Origin: an uncultured bacterium
GTDB taxonomy: Bacteria; Bacillota; Clostridia; Oscillospirales; Oscillospiraceae
Assembly: GCA_948469375.1 (NCBI GenBank)
Contig: CAOKLO010000011.1
Coordinates: 1-37,282 of the forward strand
Direction of reading: 5' to 3'
DNA length: 37,282 bases
How positions within the stretch are numbered: the stretch's first letter is position 1; each line of letters starts with the position of its first letter. Under the pieces are notes generated by a model. The model saw nothing but the letters and a program-made list of their open reading frames with translations, had not been told where the DNA came from and searched no databases. The position numbers and the translations under genes were made by a program. Below, piece after piece: positions 1 through 7,430 of the stretch.

Positions 1-6
1 AAAAAC

Positions 7-44
7 GAATCTCTATCCCCTGTGTTTTCAAGGGATAGAGATTC
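7..44 (-). terminator. 13-bp inverted repeat, possible leftward terminator
   Basis: Arms 7-19 and 32-44 are perfect reverse complements around a 12-nt loop. Read leftward, the stem is followed by GTTTTT (positions 6-1), as in a rho-independent terminator. Read rightward there is no T tract. No leftward gene is seen to its right, so it may instead insulate parA, act as an attenuator or operator for parAB, or stop antisense transcription. Only the structure is certain. Confidence 0.4.
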
Positions 45-77
45 CGAGAGGCTATCAAAGAGTAAGGAGGACGGACC

Positions 78-899
78 ATGAACGCACAGATTATGGCGGT
101 AGTCAACCAGAAGGGCGGCGTTGGGAAGTCAACCACCTGTGCCAACTTGGGCGTAGGGCTGGCTCAAGCGGGAAAGAAGGTCCTGGTTGTGGACGCGGAC
201 CCCCAGGCATCGCTTTCCATCAGCCTGGGCCACCACCAGCCGGACCAGCTGCCCGTCACACTCTCCGACATGATGGGGAAGGTCCTGACGGACCAGCCCA
301 TTGCCCCCGGCGAGGGCATCCTGCACCACCCGGAGGGGATCGACCTCATGCCCTCCAACATCGCGCTGTCGGGCATGGAGGTATCCCTGGTGAACGCCAT
401 GAGCCGGGAAACCATTTTGCGGCAATACCTGGACACGGTGAAACGGCAGTATACCCATATCCTCATTGACTGCCAGCCGTCCTTGGGGATGCTGACGGTC
501 AACGCCCTCGCCGCTGCCAACCGCCTACTGATACCCGTCCAGGCGGAATACCTTCCGGCTAAAGGTCTTGAGCAGTTACTGTCCACGGTCAGCAAGGTGC
601 GGCGGCAGATCAATCCCAAACTCCAGATCGACGGCATCCTCCTGACTATGGTGGACAGCCGGACGAACTTTGCCAGGGACATCAGCGCCCTGCTGCGGGA
701 GACCTACGGCGGAAAAATCAAGGTGTTTTCCAGCGAGATTCCCCACTCCGTCCGGGCAAAGGAGATCAGCGCGGAGGGTAAGAGCATCTTTGCCCATGAC
801 CCCGGCGGCAAGGTGGCGGAGGCGTACCAAAATCTGACAAGGGAGGTGTTGAAACTTGAAAAGCAGCGCGAAAAAAGTAAAGCTGGCCTCGGTAGATGA
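78..899 (+). CDS. parA: ParA/Soj-type partition ATPase
   Basis: This cytoplasmic, nucleoid-binding P-loop ATPase drives segregation of DNA together with ParB. In 273 residues it shows the deviant Walker A motif KGGVGKST (12-19) with both signature lysines, the Walker A-prime VVDADPQ (37-43), and a Walker B-like ILIDCQPSLG around 128-137. There is no N-terminal helix-turn-helix, so it is the short Soj/type Ib-like form. AAGGAGG at 64-70 sits at good distance from the ATG. The parB start lies inside its 3' end (44-bp overlap), so the two form one operon and are probably translationally coupled. In ICEs of this group parAB is thought to stabilise the excised or replicating circle. The role in this element is inferred from the family. 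Confidence 0.95.
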   Translation: MNAQIMAVVNQKGGVGKSTTCANLGVGLAQAGKKVLVVDADPQASLSISLGHHQPDQLPVTLSDMMGKVLTDQPIAPGEGILHHPEGIDLMPSNIALSGMEVSLVNAMSRETILRQYLDTVKRQYTHILIDCQPSLGMLTVNALAAANRLLIPVQAEYLPAKGLEQLLSTVSKVRRQINPKLQIDGILLTMVDSRTNFARDISALLRETYGGKIKVFSSEIPHSVRAKEISAEGKSIFAHDPGGKVAEAYQNLTREVLKLEKQREKSKAGLGR

Positions 900-1794
900 C
901 CTGTTTTCCACGGAGGAAAGCCGCCAGGACGCGGGGCGGGAAAAGGTGGTGGAGATTGCGCTGTCGGAACTGCACCCGTTTCCCAACCACCCGTTTCAGG
1001 TGCGGGATGATGATTCCATGAAGGAGGCGGTGGAGAGCGTGAAGGAGTACGGCATCCTCACCCCGGCAATTGTCCGCCCCCGCGATGAGGGCGGCTATGA
1101 GATCGTGGCGGGCCATCGGCGCAAACACGCCTGTGAGCTTGCAGGGCTGGAGACCATGCCCGCCATTGTCCGCGACATCGACAGGGATATGGCTACGATC
1201 ATCATGGTGGACAGCAACCTCCAGCGGGAGAACATTTCCCCCATGGAAAAGGCCCAGGCGTACAAAATGAAGCTGGAAGCGATACGCCGGAGGGCTGGTA
1301 GACCCTCTAAAGAAAATTCTGCCCAACTTGGGCAGAATTTTCATGGAAGGACTTCCCGCGAAGTTCTGGCGGAAAATGCGCCGGACAGTTCCTCCCAAAT
1401 CCAGCGGTTGATCCGCCTTACCGAGCTGTCCCCCGAGCTTCAGCAGATGGTGGATGATAAGAAGATCGCCGTCACTCCCGCTGTGGAGCTGTCCTATCTG
1501 AAACCGGAGGAACAGGCCCTGGTGGTGGAGACCATCGAGAGCGAACAGGCCACGCCCTCCCTCTCCCAGGCCCAGCGGATGAAGAAGAAAAGTCAGGCTG
1601 GGGAGCTGAACGAGGATACAGTCCTCTCCATCATGTCAGAGGAAAAGAAGCCGGAGAAGTACGACCTGACCATCTCCGGCGACAAGCTCCGCAAATACTT
1701 CCCCCGCTCCTACACACCCCGGCAGATGGAGGACACCATCCTCAAGCTGCTGGAGGGCTGGCAGCGCAAACGACAGCGCAGTCAGGAGCGGTAA
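856..1794 (+). CDS. parB: ParB/Spo0J-type partition protein
   Basis: A 312-residue ParB that would bind a centromere site and stimulate ParA. The N-terminal ParB/Srx nuclease-like domain (about 33-126) includes the GHRRKHA box (86-92) and the NLQREN box (121-126). A helix-turn-helix region follows at about 165-195 (TSREVLAENAPDSSSQIQR), then a C-terminal dimerisation segment. The TTG start at 856 is chosen because GGGAGG (841-846) lies 9 nt upstream and no in-frame ATG comes earlier. The GRPSKEN..QLGQNF linker before the HTH is typical of ParB proteins of clostridial ICEs, and here its codons form a perfect 14-bp palindrome (1312-1342). A terminator follows at 1819. Confidence 0.93.
   Translation: MKSSAKKVKLASVDDLFSTEESRQDAGREKVVEIALSELHPFPNHPFQVRDDDSMKEAVESVKEYGILTPAIVRPRDEGGYEIVAGHRRKHACELAGLETMPAIVRDIDRDMATIIMVDSNLQRENISPMEKAQAYKMKLEAIRRRAGRPSKENSAQLGQNFHGRTSREVLAENAPDSSSQIQRLIRLTELSPELQQMVDDKKIAVTPAVELSYLKPEEQALVVETIESEQATPSLSQAQRMKKKSQAGELNEDTVLSIMSEEKKPEKYDLTISGDKLRKYFPRSYTPRQMEDTILKLLEGWQRKRQRSQER
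1312..1342. repeat. Perfect 14-bp palindrome inside parB
   Basis: Arms 1312-1325 and 1329-1342 are exact reverse complements separated by only ACT. It encodes part of the linker between the ParB N-terminal domain and the HTH (ENSAQLGQNF). It could be a protein-binding site or an mRNA hairpin. There is no T tract, so it is not a terminator. Confidence 0.7.
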
Positions 1795-1818
1795 CAACTC
1801 CATATGGATTGAGAAGGT

Positions 1819-1843
1819 GCCGGACGTTGTTCCGGCTTTTTTT
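1819..1843 (+). terminator. Rho-independent terminator after parAB
   Basis: GCCGGA (1819-1824) pairs with TCCGGC (1831-1836) around a 6-nt loop, followed directly by seven T residues (1837-1843). It lies 25 bp after the parB stop and closes the partition operon before the SLH gene. Confidence 0.85.
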
Positions 1844-1877
1844 GTGCCCAAAATCAAAAGAAAAGGAGATTATTTCA

Positions 1878-4109
1878 ATGGTAAGAACCAAAAACAAGGG
1901 CCGGATGCCCTTCATGAGCCTGCTGCTGGCGCTGTGCATGGCCCTCACCCTGTTCTCCGCCCAGGCGTTCGCCGCCTCCGAGACGGACCCCGGCGACACG
2001 GACCCGCCCCAGGAGGAAACCGGGCTTCCCACGGACCCGCCGGAGCAGGAGGCAGAACCCGGCCCCATCATGGTGGACGTGCTGGGCGTGGAGCTGCCCG
2101 CCTGCGATGTGGTCTACAACGGCAGCAGTCAGCCCTACCCCCACGCCGGACTGTTCACCGGCCTGGAGGGCGTGAAGTCCGCTGACATTTCCTACACCGG
2201 GACCCTGCCCAACGGGAACGCCTATGAGCTTCCCGCCCCGCCGGTGGACGCTGGCAGCTATACCGTGCGCCTCGCTCTGACGGCGGAGGACGCCTACACG
2301 CTGAACGCGGACCGAATTGAGGCGCAGATGACCATTTCCAAGGCTCCCCAGTCCATGCCCAACCCGCCCCTGATTGCTGGCCGGACCATCTCCACCATCA
2401 CACTGACGGAGGTCTCCGGCGCGGAGTACAGCATGGACGGCGGCGAGACGTGGCAGGACAGTCCCCGCTTCACCGGCCTGTCCCCGGATACCGCCTACCG
2501 CTTTACCCAGCGGATGAAGGAGGCGGACAATTTCCTCCCCTCCGACAGTCAGACGGTGGAGGCCCGGACCGTGGCGGACACCGGACTGCGCTATGAGATC
2601 GACTTCTTCCATGAGGCCATCTATTTTGATACCAGCGTGGTGGCGGTCAGTACCGACCGGAACATGACCGCCCTCCTGACAAACGGTGCGTCCATCGAAC
2701 CGGGCGCGGTCCTCTATCTGCGCCTCATCGACAGCGGCACCGGCGAACCCGGCTCCATTACTGCGGAGACGATGCCGGACCGCCCCGATGCACCGGAGGT
2801 AAAGGCAGACCTCCATACGCTGACGGTGAACACCACCAGGAGCATGGAGTGTTCCGTCAACGGCGGCAAGACCTGGGAGCGGTGCGCCTTGGACATGGAT
2901 GTATCCGATTGGACCGGCAAGAAGTTCCTTGTCCGCGAAGCCGCAACAAGCAATCAGTTTTCCAGCGAGGCGGCGGAGATCAGCATCCCTGCCCGTGGGG
3001 AGAGGCCGTCCGTCACGCTGGATACCGCCGCTGAAACCATCAGCACCACCACGGATATGGACTGCTCCACGGACGGCGGCAGGACCTGGACCCCCTGCAC
3101 CGGCCCCATGGACGTTTCCGAACTGACCGGGACAGACCTCCTTCTCCGCTTCCCCGGCAGCAGCGCCGCGCCGCCCAGCGATACCGCCACAGTGAAGATT
3201 CCCGCCCGCCGCAGGGCTCCCGCTGTGACCGGCACCAGTGAGACCCGCCTGGGATACCGGGACGGGGCGCTGGTTCGGACGGAGCGGGGCATGGAGTACC
3301 GCATCACCGGCGGGAACTGGACGGAGATCACCGGCAGCACGGTGGCCCCGCTGGCCCCCGGCACCTATGAGGTCCGCTATGCCGCCACAGAGGCCGAGTT
3401 TGTTTCGGAAATTCAGAAGGTGGTCATTGCCAAGGGGGAGCTGGCTGTCGCGCCGGATTCCAAACTGTCCCTGCTGAACCGTCAGGATCACATTGCCTAC
3501 ATCGTTGGACGAACCAGCACCCAGGCCGCGCCCAATGCCGACATCACCCGCGCCGAGGTCGTGACCATTCTCTACCGTCTGCTGACCCAGGAAGCCAAAG
3601 CGAACTACGGCACCAGCGCCGTCCCCTTCCAGGACGTGTCCGTCAGCGCGTGGTACGGCCCCGCTGTGGCCACTTTGGCGAACATGGACGTGCTCAACAT
3701 CTATCCGGGCGGCACCTTTGAGCCGAACCGCAAGATCACCCGTGGGGAGCTGGCGGCGATTCTCGCCTCCTTCTGCGGCACAGCGGAGGATTCCGGCAGG
3801 GACCGGTTCTCCGACATCTCCGGGAATTGGGCGCGGCGGTACATCAATCAGGCGGCGGAGGCCGGTCTGATCTACGGCTACACGGACGGCACCTTCCGTC
3901 CCGACCAGAACATCACCCGCGCCGAAACCATTGTCATGGTCAACCGGATTCTGGGCCGTTCCGCTTCCGCTGACACAGTGCTGCGGGGCTACAAAACCTT
4001 CTCCGATGTTCCCACCGGCGCGTGGTACTACTGGGACATCGTGGAAGCGTCCAATCCCCACGGCTTTCAGATGAACGGTTCCACAGAAAAATGGACCGCC
4101 ATTGGGTAA
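1878..4109 (+). CDS. Secreted SLH-domain surface protein with Cys-pair repeats
   Basis: A predicted exported cell-surface protein of 743 residues. The start at 1878 is chosen because AAAGGAG (1862-1868) precedes this ATG and it yields a clean signal peptide: basic MVRTKNKGR, a hydrophobic core, then an AFA-AS cleavage site near residue 32. The middle holds an MBG-like segment and several related Ig-like repeats with the pattern S.DGG.TW (near 2440, 2860, 3070 and 3300); two copies carry the fuller pattern CS.(D/N)GG.TW..C, possibly giving small disulfide loops. The last ~190 residues hold three S-layer homology domains (TRAE..T/ITRGE/ITRAE motifs with F.D/W....I), which anchor proteins to pyruvylated secondary wall polymer. 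Family knowledge stops at anchoring; an adhesin or mating-contact role is a guess. It is unusual among cytoplasmic accessory genes. Confidence 0.85.
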   Translation: MVRTKNKGRMPFMSLLLALCMALTLFSAQAFAASETDPGDTDPPQEETGLPTDPPEQEAEPGPIMVDVLGVELPACDVVYNGSSQPYPHAGLFTGLEGVKSADISYTGTLPNGNAYELPAPPVDAGSYTVRLALTAEDAYTLNADRIEAQMTISKAPQSMPNPPLIAGRTISTITLTEVSGAEYSMDGGETWQDSPRFTGLSPDTAYRFTQRMKEADNFLPSDSQTVEARTVADTGLRYEIDFFHEAIYFDTSVVAVSTDRNMTALLTNGASIEPGAVLYLRLIDSGTGEPGSITAETMPDRPDAPEVKADLHTLTVNTTRSMECSVNGGKTWERCALDMDVSDWTGKKFLVREAATSNQFSSEAAEISIPARGERPSVTLDTAAETISTTTDMDCSTDGGRTWTPCTGPMDVSELTGTDLLLRFPGSSAAPPSDTATVKIPARRRAPAVTGTSETRLGYRDGALVRTERGMEYRITGGNWTEITGSTVAPLAPGTYEVRYAATEAEFVSEIQKVVIAKGELAVAPDSKLSLLNRQDHIAYIVGRTSTQAAPNADITRAEVVTILYRLLTQEAKANYGTSAVPFQDVSVSAWYGPAVATLANMDVLNIYPGGTFEPNRKITRGELAAILASFCGTAEDSGRDRFSDISGNWARRYINQAAEAGLIYGYTDGTFRPDQNITRAETIVMVNRILGRSASADTVLRGYKTFSDVPTGAWYYWDIVEASNPHGFQMNGSTEKWTAIG

Positions 4110-4135
4110 ATCCAGCCAGAAAGGAGCGATTTTCT

Positions 4136-4744
4136 TTGTATATCAACACATTTCAGTACACAGCGGCGGACGTGGACTGCAAGCTGTGTACCCAGTACGG
4201 CGGGAAGAAGCGGGGCTGCAAGGCGGAGGGCTGTCCCTGGCTGGCGGAGCGGATCGAGGCCGGTGTGGTGGGCTATGAGGAAGCCGTCATGGAAACCTTC
4301 CCCCACGATGCCCACATGGACGCGAGGCTGCACACCGCCATCCGGCGCTTTTCCGGCTCCATGTTTCTGAACGCCGAGCACCGCCAGCGCATGGAGTATC
4401 TGAAAATCCGCCTGGGCTATAGCCGCCGCCGGGACAACCCGCCCTATTTCGCGGCCATGTATCTGCTCACCGCCAATGCGGACATCTACAACGCCGCCGC
4501 CAACTGCTTCTGCCGTCAGGGGATCGAGTTTGACTACGCGGTCATGAAGAACATGTCCCCCCACAACTACACCCTGTTCTCTGCGGCGCGGGACATCTAC
4601 AACGATGCCACCGGCGTGACCCTCAGCGACCTTGCTAACCGGGAGGTCACGGACACGCTGGTATTCAGCCTCATCACCAACGCCCTGCTGATCGCCCGGT
4701 ACGGCTGCGCCGTCCTGGCAATCAGGGAAAGGGGGAAGCGGTGA
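4136..4744 (+). CDS. Conserved-looking ICE accessory protein, function unknown
   Basis: I do not recognise this 202-residue protein. TTG at 4136 is taken as the start because AAAGGAG (about 4120-4126) lies correctly upstream; the frame stays open further upstream, but those codons overlap the SLH gene and have no ribosome site. The N-terminus has a cysteine cluster (C..C.....KRGCKAEGCPW) that could bind metal. The rest looks helical and soluble, with no membrane segment. Its stop overlaps the start of the next gene by 4 bp (GTGA), so the two are probably translationally coupled. Confidence 0.75.
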   Translation: MYINTFQYTAADVDCKLCTQYGGKKRGCKAEGCPWLAERIEAGVVGYEEAVMETFPHDAHMDARLHTAIRRFSGSMFLNAEHRQRMEYLKIRLGYSRRRDNPPYFAAMYLLTANADIYNAAANCFCRQGIEFDYAVMKNMSPHNYTLFSAARDIYNDATGVTLSDLANREVTDTLVFSLITNALLIARYGCAVLAIRERGKR

Positions 4745-5010
4745 AGCCGGTCCACCTGCCCATCACAGGCCACGATCTGCTGGCGGTGGAGCGGTATCAC
4801 GACGACACCCGCCACATGATCGAATTTCTGGTATTCACGGACTGCCCCCTGGGAGCGGCGGGGCAGTACATCCGGCGCTTTCTCACCGAGGCGGACTACG
4901 CCGCCGCCCTGGAGGCCCAGCGGCGCGGCTGCATCAGCATCCGCAGGCACGGCCACATCATTGAGGGCCATATCCTGCCCGATAAGCCGAAAAAACGGCG
5001 GGGAAAATAA
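4741..5010 (+). CDS. Small hypothetical protein, coupled to upstream gene
   Basis: An 89-residue soluble protein of unknown function that begins with GTG in the 4-bp overlap with the preceding gene. It has a mixed alpha/beta look and a very basic tail (KPKKRRGK), which could contact nucleic acid. No known motif was seen. Translation presumably depends on ribosomes finishing the upstream gene. Confidence 0.7.
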   Translation: MKPVHLPITGHDLLAVERYHDDTRHMIEFLVFTDCPLGAAGQYIRRFLTEADYAAALEAQRRGCISIRRHGHIIEGHILPDKPKKRRGK

Positions 5011-5029
5011 TTTTTAGGAGGTTTTTTTC

Positions 5030-5545
5030 ATGTACAAGATTGATTCTCTGGAGAACGCTGTCCGCGAGTTGTACTACTCCGGCATCGCCGGGGCGGACTA
5101 CGAGGACGCGGCGGTGGAGGCCATGCTGGACAGCATCGACTTCTACGCCCTGCTGCAAGCGGTCCGGCACAACGCCAAGACCGTCCACACCTACACCACC
5201 CACGGCAAAGCGCCCAAGTCCTTCAACTACCGCAGCGGGGAGCTGTTCAACCAGCGGGCCACACGCCTCTATGAGGACGTGGACCAGACCTGCTATAACG
5301 GCGATGTCCTGACGGGCCGCACCTATGAGCTGTGGCTGCTGGAGGACATGAGCCTTGTGTCCGTGGCCTGCGTGTCGCTGGCCTGTGACAGCGAGAACTT
5401 CGTCAGCCAGTACCGGGAGGTCAGCGGGGAGCGGGGCTGGCCCTGGGACAGCGGCCTCTGTCTGAGCCTGGAGGACCTGACGGAGAATCTGCTGGAGATG
5501 TGCCTGCCCTGCGGCGAGTGCAACATGCCCGTCTATGAGCTGTGA
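5030..5545 (+). CDS. Hypothetical acidic protein
   Basis: A 171-residue protein with a strong ribosome site (AGGAGGT near 5017) and ATG start. It is acidic and soluble, without signal peptide or membrane segment. The C-terminal region is cysteine-bearing (CLPCGECNMPVYEL), with a CxxC-C arrangement that might bind metal. I do not recognise the family. It sits between two other unrecognised genes and the PP-loop enzyme and is probably co-transcribed with them. Confidence 0.75.
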   Translation: MYKIDSLENAVRELYYSGIAGADYEDAAVEAMLDSIDFYALLQAVRHNAKTVHTYTTHGKAPKSFNYRSGELFNQRATRLYEDVDQTCYNGDVLTGRTYELWLLEDMSLVSVACVSLACDSENFVSQYREVSGERGWPWDSGLCLSLEDLTENLLEMCLPCGECNMPVYEL

Positions 5546-5558
5546 TTCTGGATAGAAA

Positions 5559-5582
5559 GGGGTAAGAACAGGCTGTTCCCCC
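5559..5582 (+). promoter_or_regulatory. Hairpin covering the ribosome site of the PP-loop gene
   Basis: GGGG (5559-5562) pairs with CCCC (5579-5582), and GAACA (5566-5570) with TGTTC (5574-5578) around a GGC loop, leaving a TAA bulge. The only Shine-Dalgarno-like sequence before the ATG at 5583 (AAAGGGG, about 5556-5562) lies about 20 nt upstream and partly inside the stem. Folding would hide it or alter its distance to the ATG. Translational control is inference. Confidence 0.35.
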
Positions 5583-6380
5583 ATGGCGGGGAAGAAAGAA
5601 AACGCGGAAACCTTTACGTCCGTGGCGCTGAGCGGCGGCAAGGATTCGAGCGCGCTCCTGCTGCTGATGATCGAAAAGGACATGCCCATTGACGCGGTGA
5701 TACGGGCGGACACTGGGATGGATTTCCCTGAGATGGAGGACCACATTGGCAAACTGGACGAGCTTCTCTACCGGGAACGCGGCATCCATGTTACCACCCT
5801 GCGCCACCCCCACGGTTTTGAATGGATGATGTTTGACGAGCCCAAGCAAAAACCGAGCTGTCTGGAACGCCGTGCCAGATTGGGGATACCGCCATATGGC
5901 AACGGTTGGCCTGGGGTAAAGGTCCGCTGGTGTACCGGACAGCTCAAGACCCACCTGATGGATAAAGAGGTCAACCGGCTGAAAAAGGGGAAAAGCGCCT
6001 TGCATTGCATCGGCGTTGCCGCTGACGAGGCACACCGCTGCAAGGATGATCCCCACAAACGCTATCCTCTGGTGGAGTGGGGCATCACCGAAGCCCAGGC
6101 GTTGCAAATTTGCTACGACCGTGGCTTTGACTTTGGCGGGCTTTATCAAATCTACCGCCGCGCTTCGTGCTGGTGTTGTCCCCTCCAGAGAATTGGGGAG
6201 CTGAAAAAACTCCGGCAGCACCACCCGGAACTGTGGGCGCGGCTGCTGGATATGGACAACCGGGCGCGGGCACAGTTTGGTCCCGGCCCGCTGGGACAAT
6301 TCAAGAAGGACTGGAGCGTGGCACGCCTGGAGGAACGCTTCGCCAGGGAGGACGCGCAGAGCGCGGATACGACAAAATAA
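5583..6380 (+). CDS. PP-loop ATPase, PAPS-reductase-like family
   Basis: A 265-residue cytoplasmic enzyme of the phosphoadenosine-phosphosulfate reductase/PP-loop family, which activates substrates by adenylation or uses PAPS-like nucleotides. The PP-loop SGGKDSSAL is at residues 17-25, RADTGMDFPE follows at 41-50, WCTGQLK at 116-122, and a CWCCP cysteine cluster at 196-200. Such cysteines often hold an iron-sulfur cluster or act in sulfur transfer. Stand-alone members are common in phages and ICEs, where the substrate is usually unknown. It is not an obvious DndC or a core sulfate-assimilation enzyme, since no partner genes are adjacent. A link to nucleic-acid modification is possible given the other modification genes in this element, but is not shown. 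Confidence 0.8.
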   Translation: MAGKKENAETFTSVALSGGKDSSALLLLMIEKDMPIDAVIRADTGMDFPEMEDHIGKLDELLYRERGIHVTTLRHPHGFEWMMFDEPKQKPSCLERRARLGIPPYGNGWPGVKVRWCTGQLKTHLMDKEVNRLKKGKSALHCIGVAADEAHRCKDDPHKRYPLVEWGITEAQALQICYDRGFDFGGLYQIYRRASCWCCPLQRIGELKKLRQHHPELWARLLDMDNRARAQFGPGPLGQFKKDWSVARLEERFAREDAQSADTTK

Positions 6381-6403
6381 TTTCAAGATTGGAGTTGAGG
6401 TAA

Positions 6404-7303
6404 GTGGCTGTATACCGGGTTGAGCGGACGCGGGATTACACTGTCATGTGTAACTATCATTTGAAGGACAAGGCTTTGAGCCTCAAGGCCAAGGGGCTGC
6501 TGTCCATGATGCTCTCCATGCCGGAGGAATGGAACTACTCCACGCGGGGCCTTGCCGCTATCTGCAAGGAGGGCGTGGAGGCCATCGGCAACGCGCTGAA
6601 GGAGCTGGAGAAGGCGGGCTACATGGTGCGCCGCCAGCTGCGCGGGGACAATGGCCGGATCACCGATACGGAGTACATCATCTATGAGAAGCCCCAGGAC
6701 ACGATGCCGCCCGCGCCGGAGGAACCGGTCGAGCCTGAACCGGATACAGATACCCCGGATACCGTCCCGCCGGATACGGATTCTCCATATACGGGTTTCC
6801 CGGATATGGTGGAGCCGGATGCGGAAAACCGCCCGGAATTAAATATAAAGAAATCAAGAATAAAAAAATCAAGTACTCATGGATCAAATATTCATTCTAT
6901 CCTTCCCCCCTGCCCCCCGGCACCAACGCCTCCGGCGGAAGGAAGGAACGAAGTGACGGAGAAGCGAGAAGAGATTCGTGAGCAGATTGAGTACGGCCTG
7001 ATTACCAATCCCGCCAATCGGGAACAGGTGGACGAGTTCGTGGAGATCATGCTGGAGGTGGCGCTGTCAAAGAGTCCCATCATGAAGATCGGGCGGAACG
7101 CGGAGTATCCCACCGCCCTGGTCCAGCAGCGGTTTGAGCGTATCAACAGCAGTCACATCGAGAAGGTCCTGGATGCCATCCGGGAAAATACTACCCGCGT
7201 CTGGAACACGCGGGCCTATCTGCTGGCGGCGCTGTTCAACGCGCCGTCCACCACGGACAATCACTACACCATGCTGGTCAACCACGATATGAACGGCGGC
7301 TGA
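6404..7303 (+). CDS. Replication initiator-like protein (N-terminal HTH, C-terminal DUF6017)
   Basis: A 299-residue protein starting with GTG, preceded by a weak GAGTTGAGGT. Residues 1-95 form a winged-helix domain of the replication-initiator/DnaD-like type (ALSLKAKGLLSMMLSMPEEWNYS..GLAAICKEG..AI..AL.ELE..GY). Residues about 105-145 are a Pro/Asp pentapeptide repeat, followed by a basic KKSRIKKS patch. The C-terminal ~110 residues match DUF6017. This architecture is the presumed replication initiator of these ICEs. The repeat region is encoded by a tandem DNA array with an AT-rich block next to it, so the origin may lie inside the gene, as with lambda O and RepA_N plasmids. A terminator overlaps the stop codon. 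Confidence 0.8.
   Translation: MAVYRVERTRDYTVMCNYHLKDKALSLKAKGLLSMMLSMPEEWNYSTRGLAAICKEGVEAIGNALKELEKAGYMVRRQLRGDNGRITDTEYIIYEKPQDTMPPAPEEPVEPEPDTDTPDTVPPDTDSPYTGFPDMVEPDAENRPELNIKKSRIKKSSTHGSNIHSILPPCPPAPTPPAEGRNEVTEKREEIREQIEYGLITNPANREQVDEFVEIMLEVALSKSPIMKIGRNAEYPTALVQQRFERINSSHIEKVLDAIRENTTRVWNTRAYLLAALFNAPSTTDNHYTMLVNHDMNGG
6725..6829 (+). repeat. Tandem 15-bp repeats, iteron-like, inside rep
   Basis: CCGGATAC-type units begin at exactly 15-bp steps: 6740, 6755, 6770, 6785 (degenerate, CCATATAC), 6800 (CCGGATAT) and 6815 (CCGGATGC), plus a weaker unit at 6725. The consensus is CCGGATACGG followed by five variable bases. At protein level this is a (P)D-rich pentapeptide repeat. Regular phase, position in a replication gene and the adjoining AT-rich block make initiator-binding iterons plausible. 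Confidence 0.7.
6838..6900. other. AT-rich block, candidate DNA unwinding element
   Basis: Only 12 of these 63 bases are G or C (hand count), in a gene that is otherwise GC-rich. It lies directly after the 15-bp repeat array, the usual order of iterons and melting region in a theta-type origin. It also encodes the basic linker NIKKSRIKKS. Origin activity is inferred. Confidence 0.5.
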
Positions 7304-7317
7304 GAGGCCGCTTTTTT
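7296..7317 (+). terminator. Terminator overlapping the rep stop codon
   Basis: GCGGC (7296-7300) pairs with GCCGC (7307-7311); the loop contains the TGA stop (7301-7303). Six T residues follow (7312-7317). The short stem suggests partial termination between rep and the transfer genes. Confidence 0.65.
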
Positions 7318-7340
7318 CGTGCCCGGAGAAAGGAGAGCGC

Positions 7341-7379
7341 ATGAAATATCTGCTGCGCCGTCTGGTGGTCCCGCCCTAG
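7341..7379 (+). CDS. Possible 12-residue leader peptide
   Basis: An ATG preceded at correct spacing by AAAGGAG (7329-7335) opens a 12-codon frame, MKYLLRRLVVPP, ending at TAG (7377-7379). It lies between the rep terminator and pcfB. The good ribosome site is the only support. It could be a leader peptide, a remnant, or chance. Confidence 0.3.
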   Translation: MKYLLRRLVVPP

Positions 7380-7430
7380 CGCGGGGCGCTGCCACGGCAC
7401 AAAATTTGAGCGAAAGGAGGCGAAGGTCCC

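Noticed and set aside
1875-4061. Long minus-strand open frame (728 codons) opposite the SLH gene
   Set aside because: It is a mirror of a GC-rich gene: low-complexity Gly/Arg/His-rich translation, no ribosome site, while the plus strand has a signal peptide and SLH domains.
5583-6380. DndC of a phosphorothioation system
   Set aside because: PP-loop and cysteines fit the broad family, but no dndB, dndD, dndE or sulfurtransferase lies beside it.
7312-7317. T run as a promoter element
   Set aside because: It directly follows a stem overlapping the rep stop, which is better explained as a terminator.
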